DNA from: Xanthostigma xanthostigma | Taxonomy: Eukaryota > Arthropoda > Insecta > Raphidioptera > Raphidiidae | Direction: 5' to 3' | DNA: 64,000 nt | Assembly: GCA_963575645.1 (NCBI GenBank) | Contig: OY754470.1 | Span: 7,696,501 to 7,760,500 of the forward strand | Shown: piece by piece, positions 36,437 through 47,268 of the stretch | Position numbering within the stretch: the first letter of the stretch is position 1 | Layout of the letters: every line of letters begins with the position of its first letter | Translations under genes and position numbers: made by a program | The notes under the pieces: generated by a model | Told to the model about the DNA's origin: nothing | Database searches by the model: none | What the model saw: the letters and a program-made list of their open reading frames with translations, nothing else

Positions 36437-37142
36437 AGCTGGCTACGGAGAAAATGGGTGACTCGGTGCAGAGCTGAAAATTTGTAGAATAATAGGAGAT
36501 AGTACAAGTAAGTAGGGAAAAAATTGCCAGAAGGCTAGGCGGAAGATAAAGAGCCGCCAGAAGGCGCTAATGTTGCGAAAAATCAGTGCACTTCTGGCAA
36601 TTTCTATACTTATTCTGTAATTCAAAACTAGATTATATATTATATATATTATACATTATATATATTATACATTATATAGTTATAAGGGCATACTGAAAAT
36701 TTAAACATGATATAATAATTACATTCGACAAATATTCAAAATTATTAATGTCATTTTGATAGAAATAAAATTAATCGTCATATATTTTCATTAATAAAAT
36801 TACGTTGTTATAACAACGTAATTTTATTAATTTATTTAATTTTATTTCTATCAAAATATTTCTATCATTAATAATTTTGAATATTTGTCGAATGTAATTA
36901 TTATATCATGTTTAAATTTTGAGTATGCCCTTATAACTATATAATGTATAATATATAATCTAGTCTTGAATTACAGAATAAGTATAGAAATTGCCACAAG
37001 TGCACTGATTTTTCGCAACATTAGCGCCTTCTGGCGGCTCTTTATCGTCCGACTAGCCTTCTGGCAATTTTTTCCCTACTTACTTGTACTATCTCCTATT
37101 ATTCCGCAAATTTTCAGCTCTGCACCGAGTCACCCATTTTCT
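36437..37142. mobile_element. 0.7 kb palindromic foldback, copy 1
   Basis: Almost the whole element is two inverted arms of about 340 bp. Landmarks: ATGGGTGACTCGGTGCAGAG near the left end, GCCAGAAGGCGCTAATGTTG, and the centre GTTGTTATAACAAC; each recurs inverted on the other side. The right terminal about 12 bp seen in copy 2 are missing here. The two 60-residue ORFs at either side are the same sequence read from each arm. Confidence 0.88.
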
Positions 37143-37163
37143 TTAATACATTAGTAACCCATC

Positions 37164-37326
37164 CGGATAGAAGCGTATTGGCAGTGTTCGCGATATGAAC
37201 ATCTGTGATATTCAAAATAACGGCATGTGATCTGATTGGCTACCCCAAACGGAACTAGCCAATCACATCACGCATCGTCGTTTTAAAGACCACGAATATC
37301 AACATCCTGAATACGGCTACTATCTC
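37164..37326. repeat. Diverged foldback MITE
   Basis: GTGATCTGATTGGCTA and TAGCCAATCACATCAC pair near the centre; outer arms pair imperfectly (AAGCGTATTGGCAG with CTGAATACGGCT). About 160 bp, old. Confidence 0.55.
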
Positions 37327-37776
37327 TTTAGAATACTGTACTGTGGATATAGTTATTGAGTAACGGTGCAATAGGCCAGCAGAATTTTACGCGTTTTACC
37401 GGTTGGCTAATGATTTTAAACGAAATTGAGGTGGCAACACTGAGTTATTATATCTAGATTCATTATAGAAACAGCGCAGTGTAACATACATAATTTGATA
37501 GAATGTGTGTTTGTTGGCCAATTCTGAACTGCTAAAGCGTGTGTTTAAGAACATATAACCGTTCGATAACAGTTGCGTGTTTGTTGGTAATTTGGTTTTA
37601 GCAGCTCTAGGCTCATAGAACTGCTAGAAGCCTAGAGTTGCTAGTACAAAGTTTAAAGAATCTAAGATCTTGATCAACAAACACCTAATGTGTAACTGCA
37701 GTATGTGGAGGCGGTGACTATGTTTCGTAGATATATATTTAATAGATTGCGGATACACTAGCGCCTCATGTACCTT

Positions 37777-38239
37777 TTAGAAGCCATTTTGTACGTGGAA
37801 ACCGCCGTAAAAAGCGCGCGAGATTCAAAAATATTAATTATTTTATAATATGATTTTATTGAGAAAAACAATAAAACTCACAGTAAACAGTGATATTTCG
37901 CTCCAAAACCTATTTTTATACTGAAACGTTTCAAAAATTACAAAATTGAGCATAAATATAATGTAAAAGCTTAGAACATTTTTCATTGTCAATTTGGCAT
38001 AAGGTTGACAAGCATTGATGCCAATCTGACAGTGTAAAATGTTCTAAGCTTTTATATTATATTTATGCTCAGTTTTGTAATTTTTGAAACATTTCAATAT
38101 AAAAATAGGTTTTGGTGCGAAATATCACTGTTTACTGCGAATTTTATTGTTTTTCCATTAACATCAATCATAGAATATTTAATCTTTTTGAATCCCGCGC
38201 GCTTTTTACGGCGTTTTCCACGTTGAAAATGGCTTCTAA
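37777..38239. mobile_element. Foldback element with about 200 bp arms
   Basis: TTAGAAGCCATTTT at the left and AAAATGGCTTCTAA at the right. The arms also share CCGTAAAAAGCGCGCG, AAATATCACTGTTTACTG and TGTAAAAGCTTAGAACATTT with their inverses. The 118-residue ORF over the right arm is a shadow. Confidence 0.82.
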
Positions 38240-39220
38240 TTGGAACCATTCCGCACAATGCTCAAGGATAGGCATCCGGTATCTATTAATATATATATCT
38301 ATGCTATGTTTACGTCGCATTTGGGATCACAAATTGTTTACATTTCGCGTTCTACAAACCAAAATGACAGGTGTATATAAATACCAAGAGTGTTCCCAAC
38401 ATTACAACAAATTAAATTATGCCTTGTATTTTAAGATCTCATTAATTCATATCCTGAAAACAAAATAATGAGAATTCTCTTCATATAAATTGAATTTTAA
38501 AACATTTTTTATCTTTAAAGCAGATGTTTACAAATATTATTTTTGCCAATGAGCTGCGATAAGCAGATACTCATTCAGAGGGCGGAGCACCAGCTTATCT
38601 CGGGCTAGCCCTGCGTACACTGCGATATGTGTATATGAATGTGCAAACATTCAGCTTACAAGGTTTATAAGAAACACAGAGAAATGCATATGGTCCTAGT
38701 TGGGGATCAAAATGTCAAAAGAGGATTTTAGCGAAACACATCTTTTTTATCACACGATTATATAAATAATTTTATACATACCTACTTCGATCATATTGTG
38801 CTAATAATATGAGTCATAATTAATATCAAAACAACAATTTATGCAACAGAGCAACCTTGAAAGGGGGGCGTCAACAAGGAATATTAAGGCCACCACATCA
38901 AATGCGTAACCAAAAAAACAATTGAATTCGAATCACTTGCAAGTGTTTGTTTTTATTACTGATACAGACTTTTGATGACTATGTGATCTAAAAAATATTC
39001 CCATAGCATTACGATGAAGGTTGACTTGAAAATTATGTCCATATTTCAAAGAGGTTCGATTTTAGAGAGGAAATCAGCCTGCAATTATGTGGCACTTTGC
39101 CCTTCCAATTCGGTTTCACATTTTGTAGACACATTTCTGAAAAAGAGTTACCAGGACAACAGCAAACGATTAACATTAATTTTCTCGTTGCTTTGAATCT
39201 CAATGTGCATATAGACGGAT

Positions 39221-39917
39221 AGCTGGCTACGGAGAAAATGGGTGACTCGGTGCAAAGCTGAAAATTTGCAGAATAATAGGAGATAGTACAAGTAACTAGG
39301 GAAAAAATTGCCAGAAGGCTAGGCGGAAGACAAAGAGCCGCCAGAAGGCGCTAATGTTGCGAAAAATCAGTGCACTTCTGGCAATTTCTATACTTATTCT
39401 GTAATTCAAAACTAGATTATATACATTATATAGTTATAAGGGCATACTGAAAATTCAAACATGATATAATAATTACATTCGACAAATATTCAAAATTATT
39501 AATGTCATTTTGATAGAAATAAAATTAATCGTCATATATTTTCATTAATAAAATTACGTTGTTAACAATAACAACGTAATTTTATTAATTTATTTAATTT
39601 TATTTCTATGTCATTAATAATTTTGAATATTTGTCGAATGTAATTATTATATCATGTTTGAATTTTCAGTATGCCCTTATAACTATATAATGTATAATAT
39701 ACCTATTTAATATATAATCTAGTTTTGAATTACTTACAGAATAAGTATAAAAATTGCCAGAAGTGCACTGATTTTTCGCAACATTAGCGCCTTCTGGCGG
39801 CTCTTTATCTTTCGCCTAGCCTTCTGGCAATTTTTTCCCTACTTACTTGTACTATCTCCTATTATTCTGCAAATTTTCAGCTTTGCACCGAGTCACCCAT
39901 TTTCTCCGTAGCCAGCT
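39221..39917. mobile_element. 0.7 kb palindromic foldback, copy 2
   Basis: Left end AGCTGGCTACGGAGAAAATG, right end the exact inverse. Sequence almost identical to copy 1, with small differences at the centre (GTTGTTAACAATAACAAC) and in AT microsatellite stretches. It lies between copy 1 and the AT-rich tail of the TLDc gene. Confidence 0.88.
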
Positions 39918-40039
39918 CTTAGTCCAATTGGTTCCAGTGAACGGAGCGTTTTGAAATTTTTTCCTTGTTAGTGTCGGGTCTAATTGGATCAAATCAGTCC
40001 AATGACCTAAGACCGGTCAGCTACCGATAACAGTCCGTC

Positions 40040-42293
40040 CAAAAAAATAATGCAAGTTGCCCCGTTTTGTGGATCCAACTTTTTCCTGCAAGCTTGCTCT
40101 GATATTAACACAGTTAAATACAATAAATAGTTATTAATAATTGTTGATCACATTAGATGTAAAATGAAAATCTTCTCAGAATCGATCGTTGAAGGTCGTG
40201 GCAACAAAAAATACTATATTATTATATTATGTATATATTATATTTTATTGAGTGTACATTTACTGTCATAAAGCTTATTGATTCTCTATCATTTATATAA
40301 CCATCTTTGTTGCATTTTTTTGATTCTACATAATTAACATATTAACATTTAATATTAAACTGCACTGAAATCGTAAAACGAGATTTTGTTTACAAAAACA
40401 TTTGAGTGCGATAAGTTATCAGAATTTCGTAACGTTCGAATATCGCTATTATAAAACAAATTAACGGAAACGCTCTTGATAATCAAAAAATCATTTTAGT
40501 ATTTTTGTACAATTAGCCAATAGACTTATTTTAACAAAGGTAACAGTAGTTAAGCTACATATTAATAATACATTTCTTTTATAGTCTATTAATTATTTAT
40601 ATAATATAATACAGATTTCTACTACATAGCAGCAGATTTTTCTGTGGGAACAACAATCACAATTAAAGTCTTGCATTTTGTAAACTATCGGTGTTATATA
40701 TATATTTTATATTCTAGAACAAATACTAAACTAATCTTTATAATAAATACAATTCGTTAATAATTTTACATGCACTTGCATTTTTTTTTACTAACACTAG
40801 AATATTGAAGCTTCCATCAGTCTACAATATATGTAAATACAAAAATATAGATATTATATAGCACTATTAATTTGAGAAAAGAAAAAAAATCTAGACATAT
40901 ACATTCTAACACGCACGGTCAAAATTTGTGATTATATTTCCATGAAATTTATACTTACATCGTATAACAATATAGGTATACATCTAATACTGTATTTTAG
41001 TTTTACTGATATTTGACTAACTGATTCAATCCAACAACTTTTAAAATGTCTCTTAGTGCTAAAATATAACAATTGAAATTAATTTTTAAATATTATATTA
41101 TTTAACAATTAAAAGATGCTCATCATAACCGTATTATAGTATAATAATTATATTTTTGCATTGACTTATATTAACCGATTATTATCATTAAAAAAAAGAA
41201 ATGAAAAAAAATTGATAAAATTCATGTAGCATGAATAGTCTTTCATATTATTGTTTGTATTATTTGACACATCAAATCTAGGTACCTAATTGTCGCATGC
41301 TAAAAAATGAATCTTGTATTATAGATTGCAGCAACATTAATACTATCAAGGAATTTATTATAAAACGAAGAAATTTCAATTTGTAACTCAATCAAAATCA
41401 CGTTTAAACACCGACTCTAAACACTATTTCTTTCGCAAAGTCACACCGAATTCTACTGCTTGTTTATTACTGCACATATTTCTTAGTAGACTGAATATCC
41501 ATTACAAGACTCTAATCATAATTATAAACAAAGTAATAATTTAAATGCCATTACTCGAAGAATATAATTGTCAGTTTTGTATGTTTGGTATATGGTTATA
41601 TCTTTTTTTTTTTTTGACTAGGCAATAAAAACTTTTAATAAATATATATTATTACATCAGTTCTAAAAATATGAACACTACCTTACGTTAATTCCAAATA
41701 AACAAATTTTGCGAATGGCATAAGTATCCGAACGAAATTTGACCAAATCTTATTTTAAGAGATAACAAAAACGCATCGTATGCCAAGATTATTAGCGCTA
41801 ATATTCATATGTAATTTTCGTTTATATTAAAACTCTTAATTTTTAATTGCTTTGTTGGATATTTCTATTTCAGTCATAATTTATTTTGTTAGTGTATATT
41901 ACTTTTTTTGTTAATTAATATGAGTATTTTGCAATACAAGTTGTAAAAAGTTCATTAACATTTTTTTTGTGGAAAACCGATGTTTTAGTACGTCACTACT
42001 TCATATATTTTCAAACACTCTTTAAAACCCAAATCAATAATTTAATCATTAAATAATAACAAAATGTCTTCATCCCAAATAATAATCTGCGTAGTATCAA
42101 ATTTACAGTATTCCTTGGATTTCAATTATTCACTTTTAACAACTTCCGTCTGGAATGAAGACTGGGTAATATTAAAAATCAACACAGCAATAATGCTATG
42201 TGTTAATTGTGTGCATTTTGGAGCATTACAGTATATTCGTCGTAATACCACACTTTCCAGCAAGATTCGGCATCCCGATCATCTTTAAACTAA
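40040..42293 (-). other. Probable long 3' UTR of the TLDc gene, AT-rich
   Basis: About 2.25 kb downstream of the TLDc stop, very AT-rich, with no repeat family recognised and no long ORF on either strand. Several AATAAA hexamers occur on the minus strand (for example near 41880 and 40243). The repeat-poor character compared with its surroundings suggests a transcribed tail, but the end cannot be fixed from sequence. Confidence 0.35.
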
Positions 42294-45200
42294 TTATATG
42301 AATGCCCAACATTCCAGAGTTTTAACAACGAAGTCTTCATTCGCCGTTAAAGGATCGTTACCATACGTGTTGCAGGTTTCAGTTCTGCCTTGATATAGAT
42401 CACCATCAAGCCATATGCCAAATTTACCACTAAAACAAATTATATATTGAACACCATTGAAAAAAAAAAAAACAAACAAACGTCACGTCAGCTACATAGT
42501 ATGAGATCAGGTATTAGAAATATATACCCTCATCTGTTATTTGATGATGACAAAGATTATATGTTAGATAATAATTATATACATTGATAAATCGCACATG
42601 GGTTGCCTAAAACGCGTTGTTAATCGTAAAAAACGAGCCTAAGATGAGAGAATATGACACAAAATGTTAACAAAACAAATAAACTCGAAGTATACAGAAC
42701 ACAACTATTTACAAGGTATGTTTATGTGGATGATCTATATTTATGTATAGAATCAATGGTATTGTAGCAAGCTTCGTTATATTAACTCTCTTTCTCTTTT
42801 TAGTAATATTGTCAAAATTTGTTTTTCCTTAGCTACGCTGGAAAAATGAAGGTTGTTATTATTTGGAAAAAATTCAATTGATTTCCAATTTCTATTGAGA
42901 AAACATCAGCTTACGAATTGTTATTAATTCAACGAAAGCGTTTTATTTTTTTTAAGTAAGAACTTAATAAGTGCTTACAGTATATTCCAATTCCTTGTGT
43001 CATATTCTCTTATCTTAGGCTCGATTTTTATGGTAAATAAATCGGGGAAGTTGATCCAAAAAAGTTAATTAGAATTTATTTAATATAACAGCATCGGTAC
43101 GCGATTTTGCTAGGCAATCCATGAGCGATTTATCAATGTACCTATATAATATTATCTAACATATAATCTTTGTCCATCGTCACATAACAGATGAGGGTAT
43201 ATATTTCTAATACCGGATCTTAGACTATACAGGTTCTCGAAAAAAATGTCCCGGATATAGTTTTGAATCATATTTTCTCAAATAGTTTTTCTAAAGAAAA
43301 TGCAATACAAACATAGTGTAAAAAATAAAAATGTAAAAGCGCAATTTTTTGGGATCTTAAGGAAGTACCCTCGGTACGCAGTAAGTCAAAGAATTTCAGT
43401 CTTCTACTTGAGTAACGTAGTATATAATTTGGCAACACCGCATGCCTTGCCATAGTTACAAGTGCTTATGTACGCAGCATAAGTCAGCACGCGGTGTCAA
43501 ATTCGCATTAATTTATGAAAATGCTTTTCTTTATTCGTGTCATTTCGGAAATAATAATAAACTATCATTTTTTTGGAATACTATGCTTTTAGCATTTACT
43601 CAATTTACGTATGTTTTTACGATATCAAAACTGCTGCAGTTTCGTAACTTACCTTTAAATGACGCGCCACAAACTATAATATTGCGGTGTTGTCATGTTT
43701 ATGAATTGCTAAAAAGCTCGGCTTTGTTTTAGTTATTTCTATTAACATAAGCAAGCTTTATACGTTTTGGAAAAAGAAAAATGTTCATAGAATATTCGTT
43801 TATATTTCCTGAAAATTTTATCAAAATCTGTTTGTCAATTCCAACGTAATAAATGATGGAGTGCGTCAAAATCACAGATTTCCATAAGACTCCATGTTAA
43901 GTGCAGCGAAATAAAATTATCAATATCTTTTTTCAAAGTCAACCAAAGATCACAAAAATTTAATTGAGTCATTTTTGAAAAAGTTTTGACATATTTGCAA
44001 ATTTTCATAATTTTCTGTTTGTTAATTCATTTATCGAGGGTACTTCCTTAACGCTGGGCGAGCTTGTGGCGAGAAAAGTGTTAATTTCTCTCTTTAATAA
44101 CGTTTCCTTGGCTGCTTGCGTTTGGTACGTGGGGTACTTCTCTAAAAGTCATAGGGTTTAAAATAAATAAAAAATAAATAGGTACTCACTCTCCAGCACC
44201 AATCGATAAACTCTCATTATTTCCTTTGATGAAGTACATATTTTCGCCTGTCCAATTGTACACCTGGAAATGCGGTGCGAAACGGAATAACAGCGACTCT
44301 CCTGTACCATAGAAGTGGTCGCTTACTTTCAGAGCACATGACGTCAGCGCTCCAAACACCTAACAGAAATAAATCAAACAATTAGACCACATTTTTCTTT
44401 AACTTACAAGCAACTTAACCTGGAACTCTTATGACGTTGTATTAAGATGAAAAACGTTAGTAAATCTATTGTGAAAGACAAATTGAGACCGCTTATTATC
44501 AAAGAACTTAAAAAAAACAAAAGCGGAACGAGTATTTTGTTTTTACTTTTCAGTAACAATTGCTTTCTTACAGGGAACGTAGTATACTCGTTTTGTTAGT
44601 ATAGAATTTATCAATGGTTCCGCAATTAATTAATTGTTGATGTAATGATTAAGAATAATAAGGGTAGTATTTAAACGAGTGACTGTAAATTACAATTTTG
44701 GGTGACAAAAATAATCAATTTGGGTTACTGTATTACTAAGTGAGCGACTGACTGCGCGTGACGAGAAATCAACAGAACAGCAACTTACAAACATCCATTT
44801 GAGTTACTTAAAATACAAAACGGGAAACTTCATAATATTTGAGCGACCTAATATGAGTGTCAACGTTACGTCCTGCATTTTTTTTAAATTTGGCAAATGA
44901 TTTATTTATTCTGAGCGACATTTTGTTAATAGTTAATTGTTTGAGTAGAACTGCGTGTTCTAAAAAATATATATTTAAATGACTGTCAATTAAATATACA
45001 TTTTTTAGAAAACGCAGTTCTATTCAAACAATTAACTATCTAATTCGCATACCCCGTTATCGTTCACCCCGGAATTGTTTTTTTAAAAACTCCGCATTTG
45101 CCCCTTCCCGTTTCACTGCGAGACAATTCGCATACCCCTTTATCGTTCACCCCGGAATTACAATTCGCATACCCGTTTATCGTTCACCCCGGAATTATTT

Positions 45201-46399
45201 TTTTAAAAACTCCACCTTTGCCCCATCTCGTTTCACTGCGAGACAATTCGCATACCCCTTTATCAAAAAAAGCTGTGGTTTTTAATCTTCATGAAAATGT
45301 GAGTTTTAAGTTGTGGTCCCAAAGTGAAAAAAAAGTAAAAACAAAAGAAGATATCTGCTTCAAAATTACCGAAGGCATTCTAGTCGCTCACTTATTAATT
45401 TAGTCGCTCAGTTAGTAATTTAGTCGCTCACTTAGTAATTTAGTCACCCAACTATTATTTTAATATCTCAAGTTATTAAAACAGTATCTCATCAGCAGTC
45501 ATCAAATTTTTTTTTATTCGACCGTTTTATAATTCCCCATATACTAATTCATGAAATCAATAGAAATGATCTACACTACGCGAGTGTATTTTTTTAATAT
45601 TTTTAATAGATTATTTAGTCAACCATAATACGGAAAAAAATTGATAATCATTTAAAAATGTAATATTATCACAAGAAAAAAAATATGAAATTTCACATTC
45701 AAAAATAGACAGTTTAAACAATCGGCCATGTTGGCGGGCTTATGTGACGTCACGATATATGATGCATGTCAACTTTGATGTCAAATTGTCAATGTTCTAA
45801 ATGAAGTTTATTTGTTGTTTTCTCTAAATACTGACGTAATCTTATTGTGAGACGACCCAGTCGCCATGGAAACTGTTATTGATATATACTCTGACGTCAC
45901 GCTGCGTTTTGAAAATTCGAAAATAGCGCGTATTTTCTACGTTTCTATTTTATTATTTGTATTTTTTTCAGTGATTAGATTAATAAAATAACCATTACGA
46001 TATGATCAGGAACTAAAATATATTTCAAAATAAAAATTTAAACCAATTTAGAGTCTCATGCATATGACCTATTGTGGAAGTTTTACTAAATATTTGTGAA
46101 AAAGTAATATTTACATTATTATCAGTATCTTCAATGACCATCAGTATTGGCGATTCGATTTTTTGCATTTTGCGATACATGCTGTTGAGAGAGAACCCAT
46201 GTTGCGAAGTGCTAAATACCAGAGTCCACACGTAACCTTCAGCGCGAGCTGGTAAATGGCGACATAATTGTTCTCGATGTTCATATGTTAGAATTTCTGT
46301 CGCACCGACCAAATCTGGCGGCGTCAGTTCCACTTCTCCAAGCGAATCGGTGCTTATACCGTGCAAGGCCCTTCTCAGTTCTTCACTTCTTGACAAAAC
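42294..46399 (-). CDS. OXR1/mustard-type TLDc domain protein, three 3' exons
   Basis: Exons in transcript order: 46399-46115 (95 codons, phase 0 at both ends), 44359-44190 and 42429-42294 (stop TAA 42296-42294). All junctions are GT-AG and in frame. The translation is a nearly whole TLDc domain: TEILTYEHREQLCRHLPAR, then GYVWTLVFSTSQHGFSLNSM, the DHFYGTGESLLF block, WTGEN, the GDGKFGIWLDGDLYQGR block and the terminal EDFVVKTLECWAFI. The OXR1/NCOA7/TLDC family protects against oxidative stress and binds and disassembles the V-ATPase; Drosophila mustard is the insect OXR1/NCOA7. The YVWTLVFSTSQHGFSL and GNNESLSIGAG forms point to OXR1/mustard rather than TBC1D24 or TLDC2. LysM and GRAM exons of long isoforms are not recognised here and may lie beyond the right edge. 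The introns carry foldbacks, a TTAA-flanked MITE and a family A copy lies just upstream of the first of these exons. Confidence 0.93.
42505..43220. mobile_element. Foldback in the last TLDc intron
   Basis: The left arm AGGTATTAGAAATATATACC, then CCTCATCTGTTA, GATTATATGTTAGATAAT and ACGAGCCTAAGATGAGAGAA, pairs with 43000-43220. Arms about 170-200 bp. It lies only 75 bp from the last coding exon. Confidence 0.78.
43361..44047. mobile_element. TTAA-flanked MITE in the last TLDc intron
   Basis: GGAAGTACCCTCG at the left, CGAGGGTACTTCC at the right, each bordered by TTAA (43357-43360, 44048-44051). A TTAA duplication is typical of piggyBac-type elements, but no transposase remains. 687 bp. Confidence 0.6.
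44929..45039. repeat. Hairpin, about 50 bp arms
   Basis: ATAGTTAATTGTTTGAGTAG / CTATTCAAACAATTAACTAT, continuing through AACTGCGT and TTCTAAAAAATATA with their inverses. Confidence 0.75.
45041..45266 (+). repeat. Tandem repeat, about 85 bp unit, 2.5 copies
   Basis: AATTCGCATACCCC, TTATCGTTCACCCCGGAATT and CGTTTCACTGCGAGAC recur. The 101-residue ORF here is translated repeat, not a protein gene. Confidence 0.75.
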
Positions 46400-46470
46400 C
46401 TATAAAAAATATTTAAAATTGTGATTATTTCAATATGGCTTATTCACGAAGTGTTGATTTCAACAAAAAA

Positions 46471-46718
46471 ATTGGTTGTCTGTGAAGTCGGTTTACGGAC
46501 GATAGTTTTACGTGATAACGTCATAAAGAAACATTGATGAACTATCTGACGTCACGCGAGAAGAGAGAGAAATGCGTACAAGCCGACGCTTGGGCCGATC
46601 GTGCCTCTCTATCGCTTATACCGCGCTCTCGCTTGCACGCTCAGGCTCAGGCGGAACGTGACACTTTTTCGTGCGTGCAGCCGGTGTTTCATCAATTTAT
46701 AAGACGTTATCACGTCAA
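46471..46718 (+). mobile_element. Family A repeat, 248 bp form, just upstream of a TLDc exon
   Basis: Complete from ATTGGTTGTCTG to CACGTCAA, 70 bp upstream of the acceptor of the TLDc exon (46399). It lies in the intron and reads opposite to the gene. A-runs flank both ends. Confidence 0.88.
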
Positions 46719-47268
46719 AAAAGTTTGTCTTGCTTCTATTTATGAAAAAAGAAATATTTTAGATGGTTCTATTTGATTACAAAAAAAAAAACACAAAAAA
46801 TAGACAATTCAGCGTGTGTTTTGTTATTGTCAACAAACAAATTTCCAGTGTTTCGTCACAAATGTCGCTACGTTTTAAATGAAAAACAAAATGCTTTTGT
46901 TCATAAAAATGTATGGGTACAGCTGTGTGACCAATTGTTTATAAATATCGTATAGAAAAATTCGTTTCGCATTTTATTATAAAAAAATAATTATATATAT
47001 TTTCCACTGCTCAAAGTTCAGGTTATCGCATTAACGCATTAAAATTAAATAACTGTTTAGTAATTTTTGAAATTCGAACGCCCTTCATAAAAGCTCTTAT
47101 TACTAACTCTTTATACATTAACGTTTGTTTGTTTTTGTATTTTGTACTTACATCAGTGTATATGCGTACAGCGTAATTTTTGTAATGAAGTGAAATGTAT
47201 TTTTGCATGTTTATTTCTGTGCTAATAATATAATAGTCCGGTCGAAATAGACAAAAAAATAGTGGTAG

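Larger units (their letters stand above)
44640..45500. repeat. Complex inverted and tandem repeats in a TLDc intron
   Basis: ATTACTAAGTGAGCGAC on the left (44730-44760) faces three tandem TAGTCGCTCACTTAGTAATT-type units on the right (45380-45450). Inside lie a hairpin (44929-45039) and tandem repeats (45041-45266). Confidence 0.6.

Noticed and set aside
36443-37154. Two nearly identical 60-residue frames (MNYRISIEIA...)
   Set aside because: They are the same sequence read from the two arms of a palindromic element; no start context, domain or codon signal.
38112-38468. 118-residue plus-strand frame
   Set aside because: Its first half is the right arm of a foldback and the rest is AT-rich; no recognisable domain.
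45098-45403. 101-residue frame with VSLRDNSHTPLS repeated
   Set aside because: Translation of an 85 bp tandem repeat in an intron.
46534-46776. 80-residue frame with LTSREKREKCVQADAWADR, also at 32712, 24049 and 1927
   Set aside because: It repeats in every family A copy but is broken or shortened in most and has no conserved reading frame; it is a by-product of the repeat.
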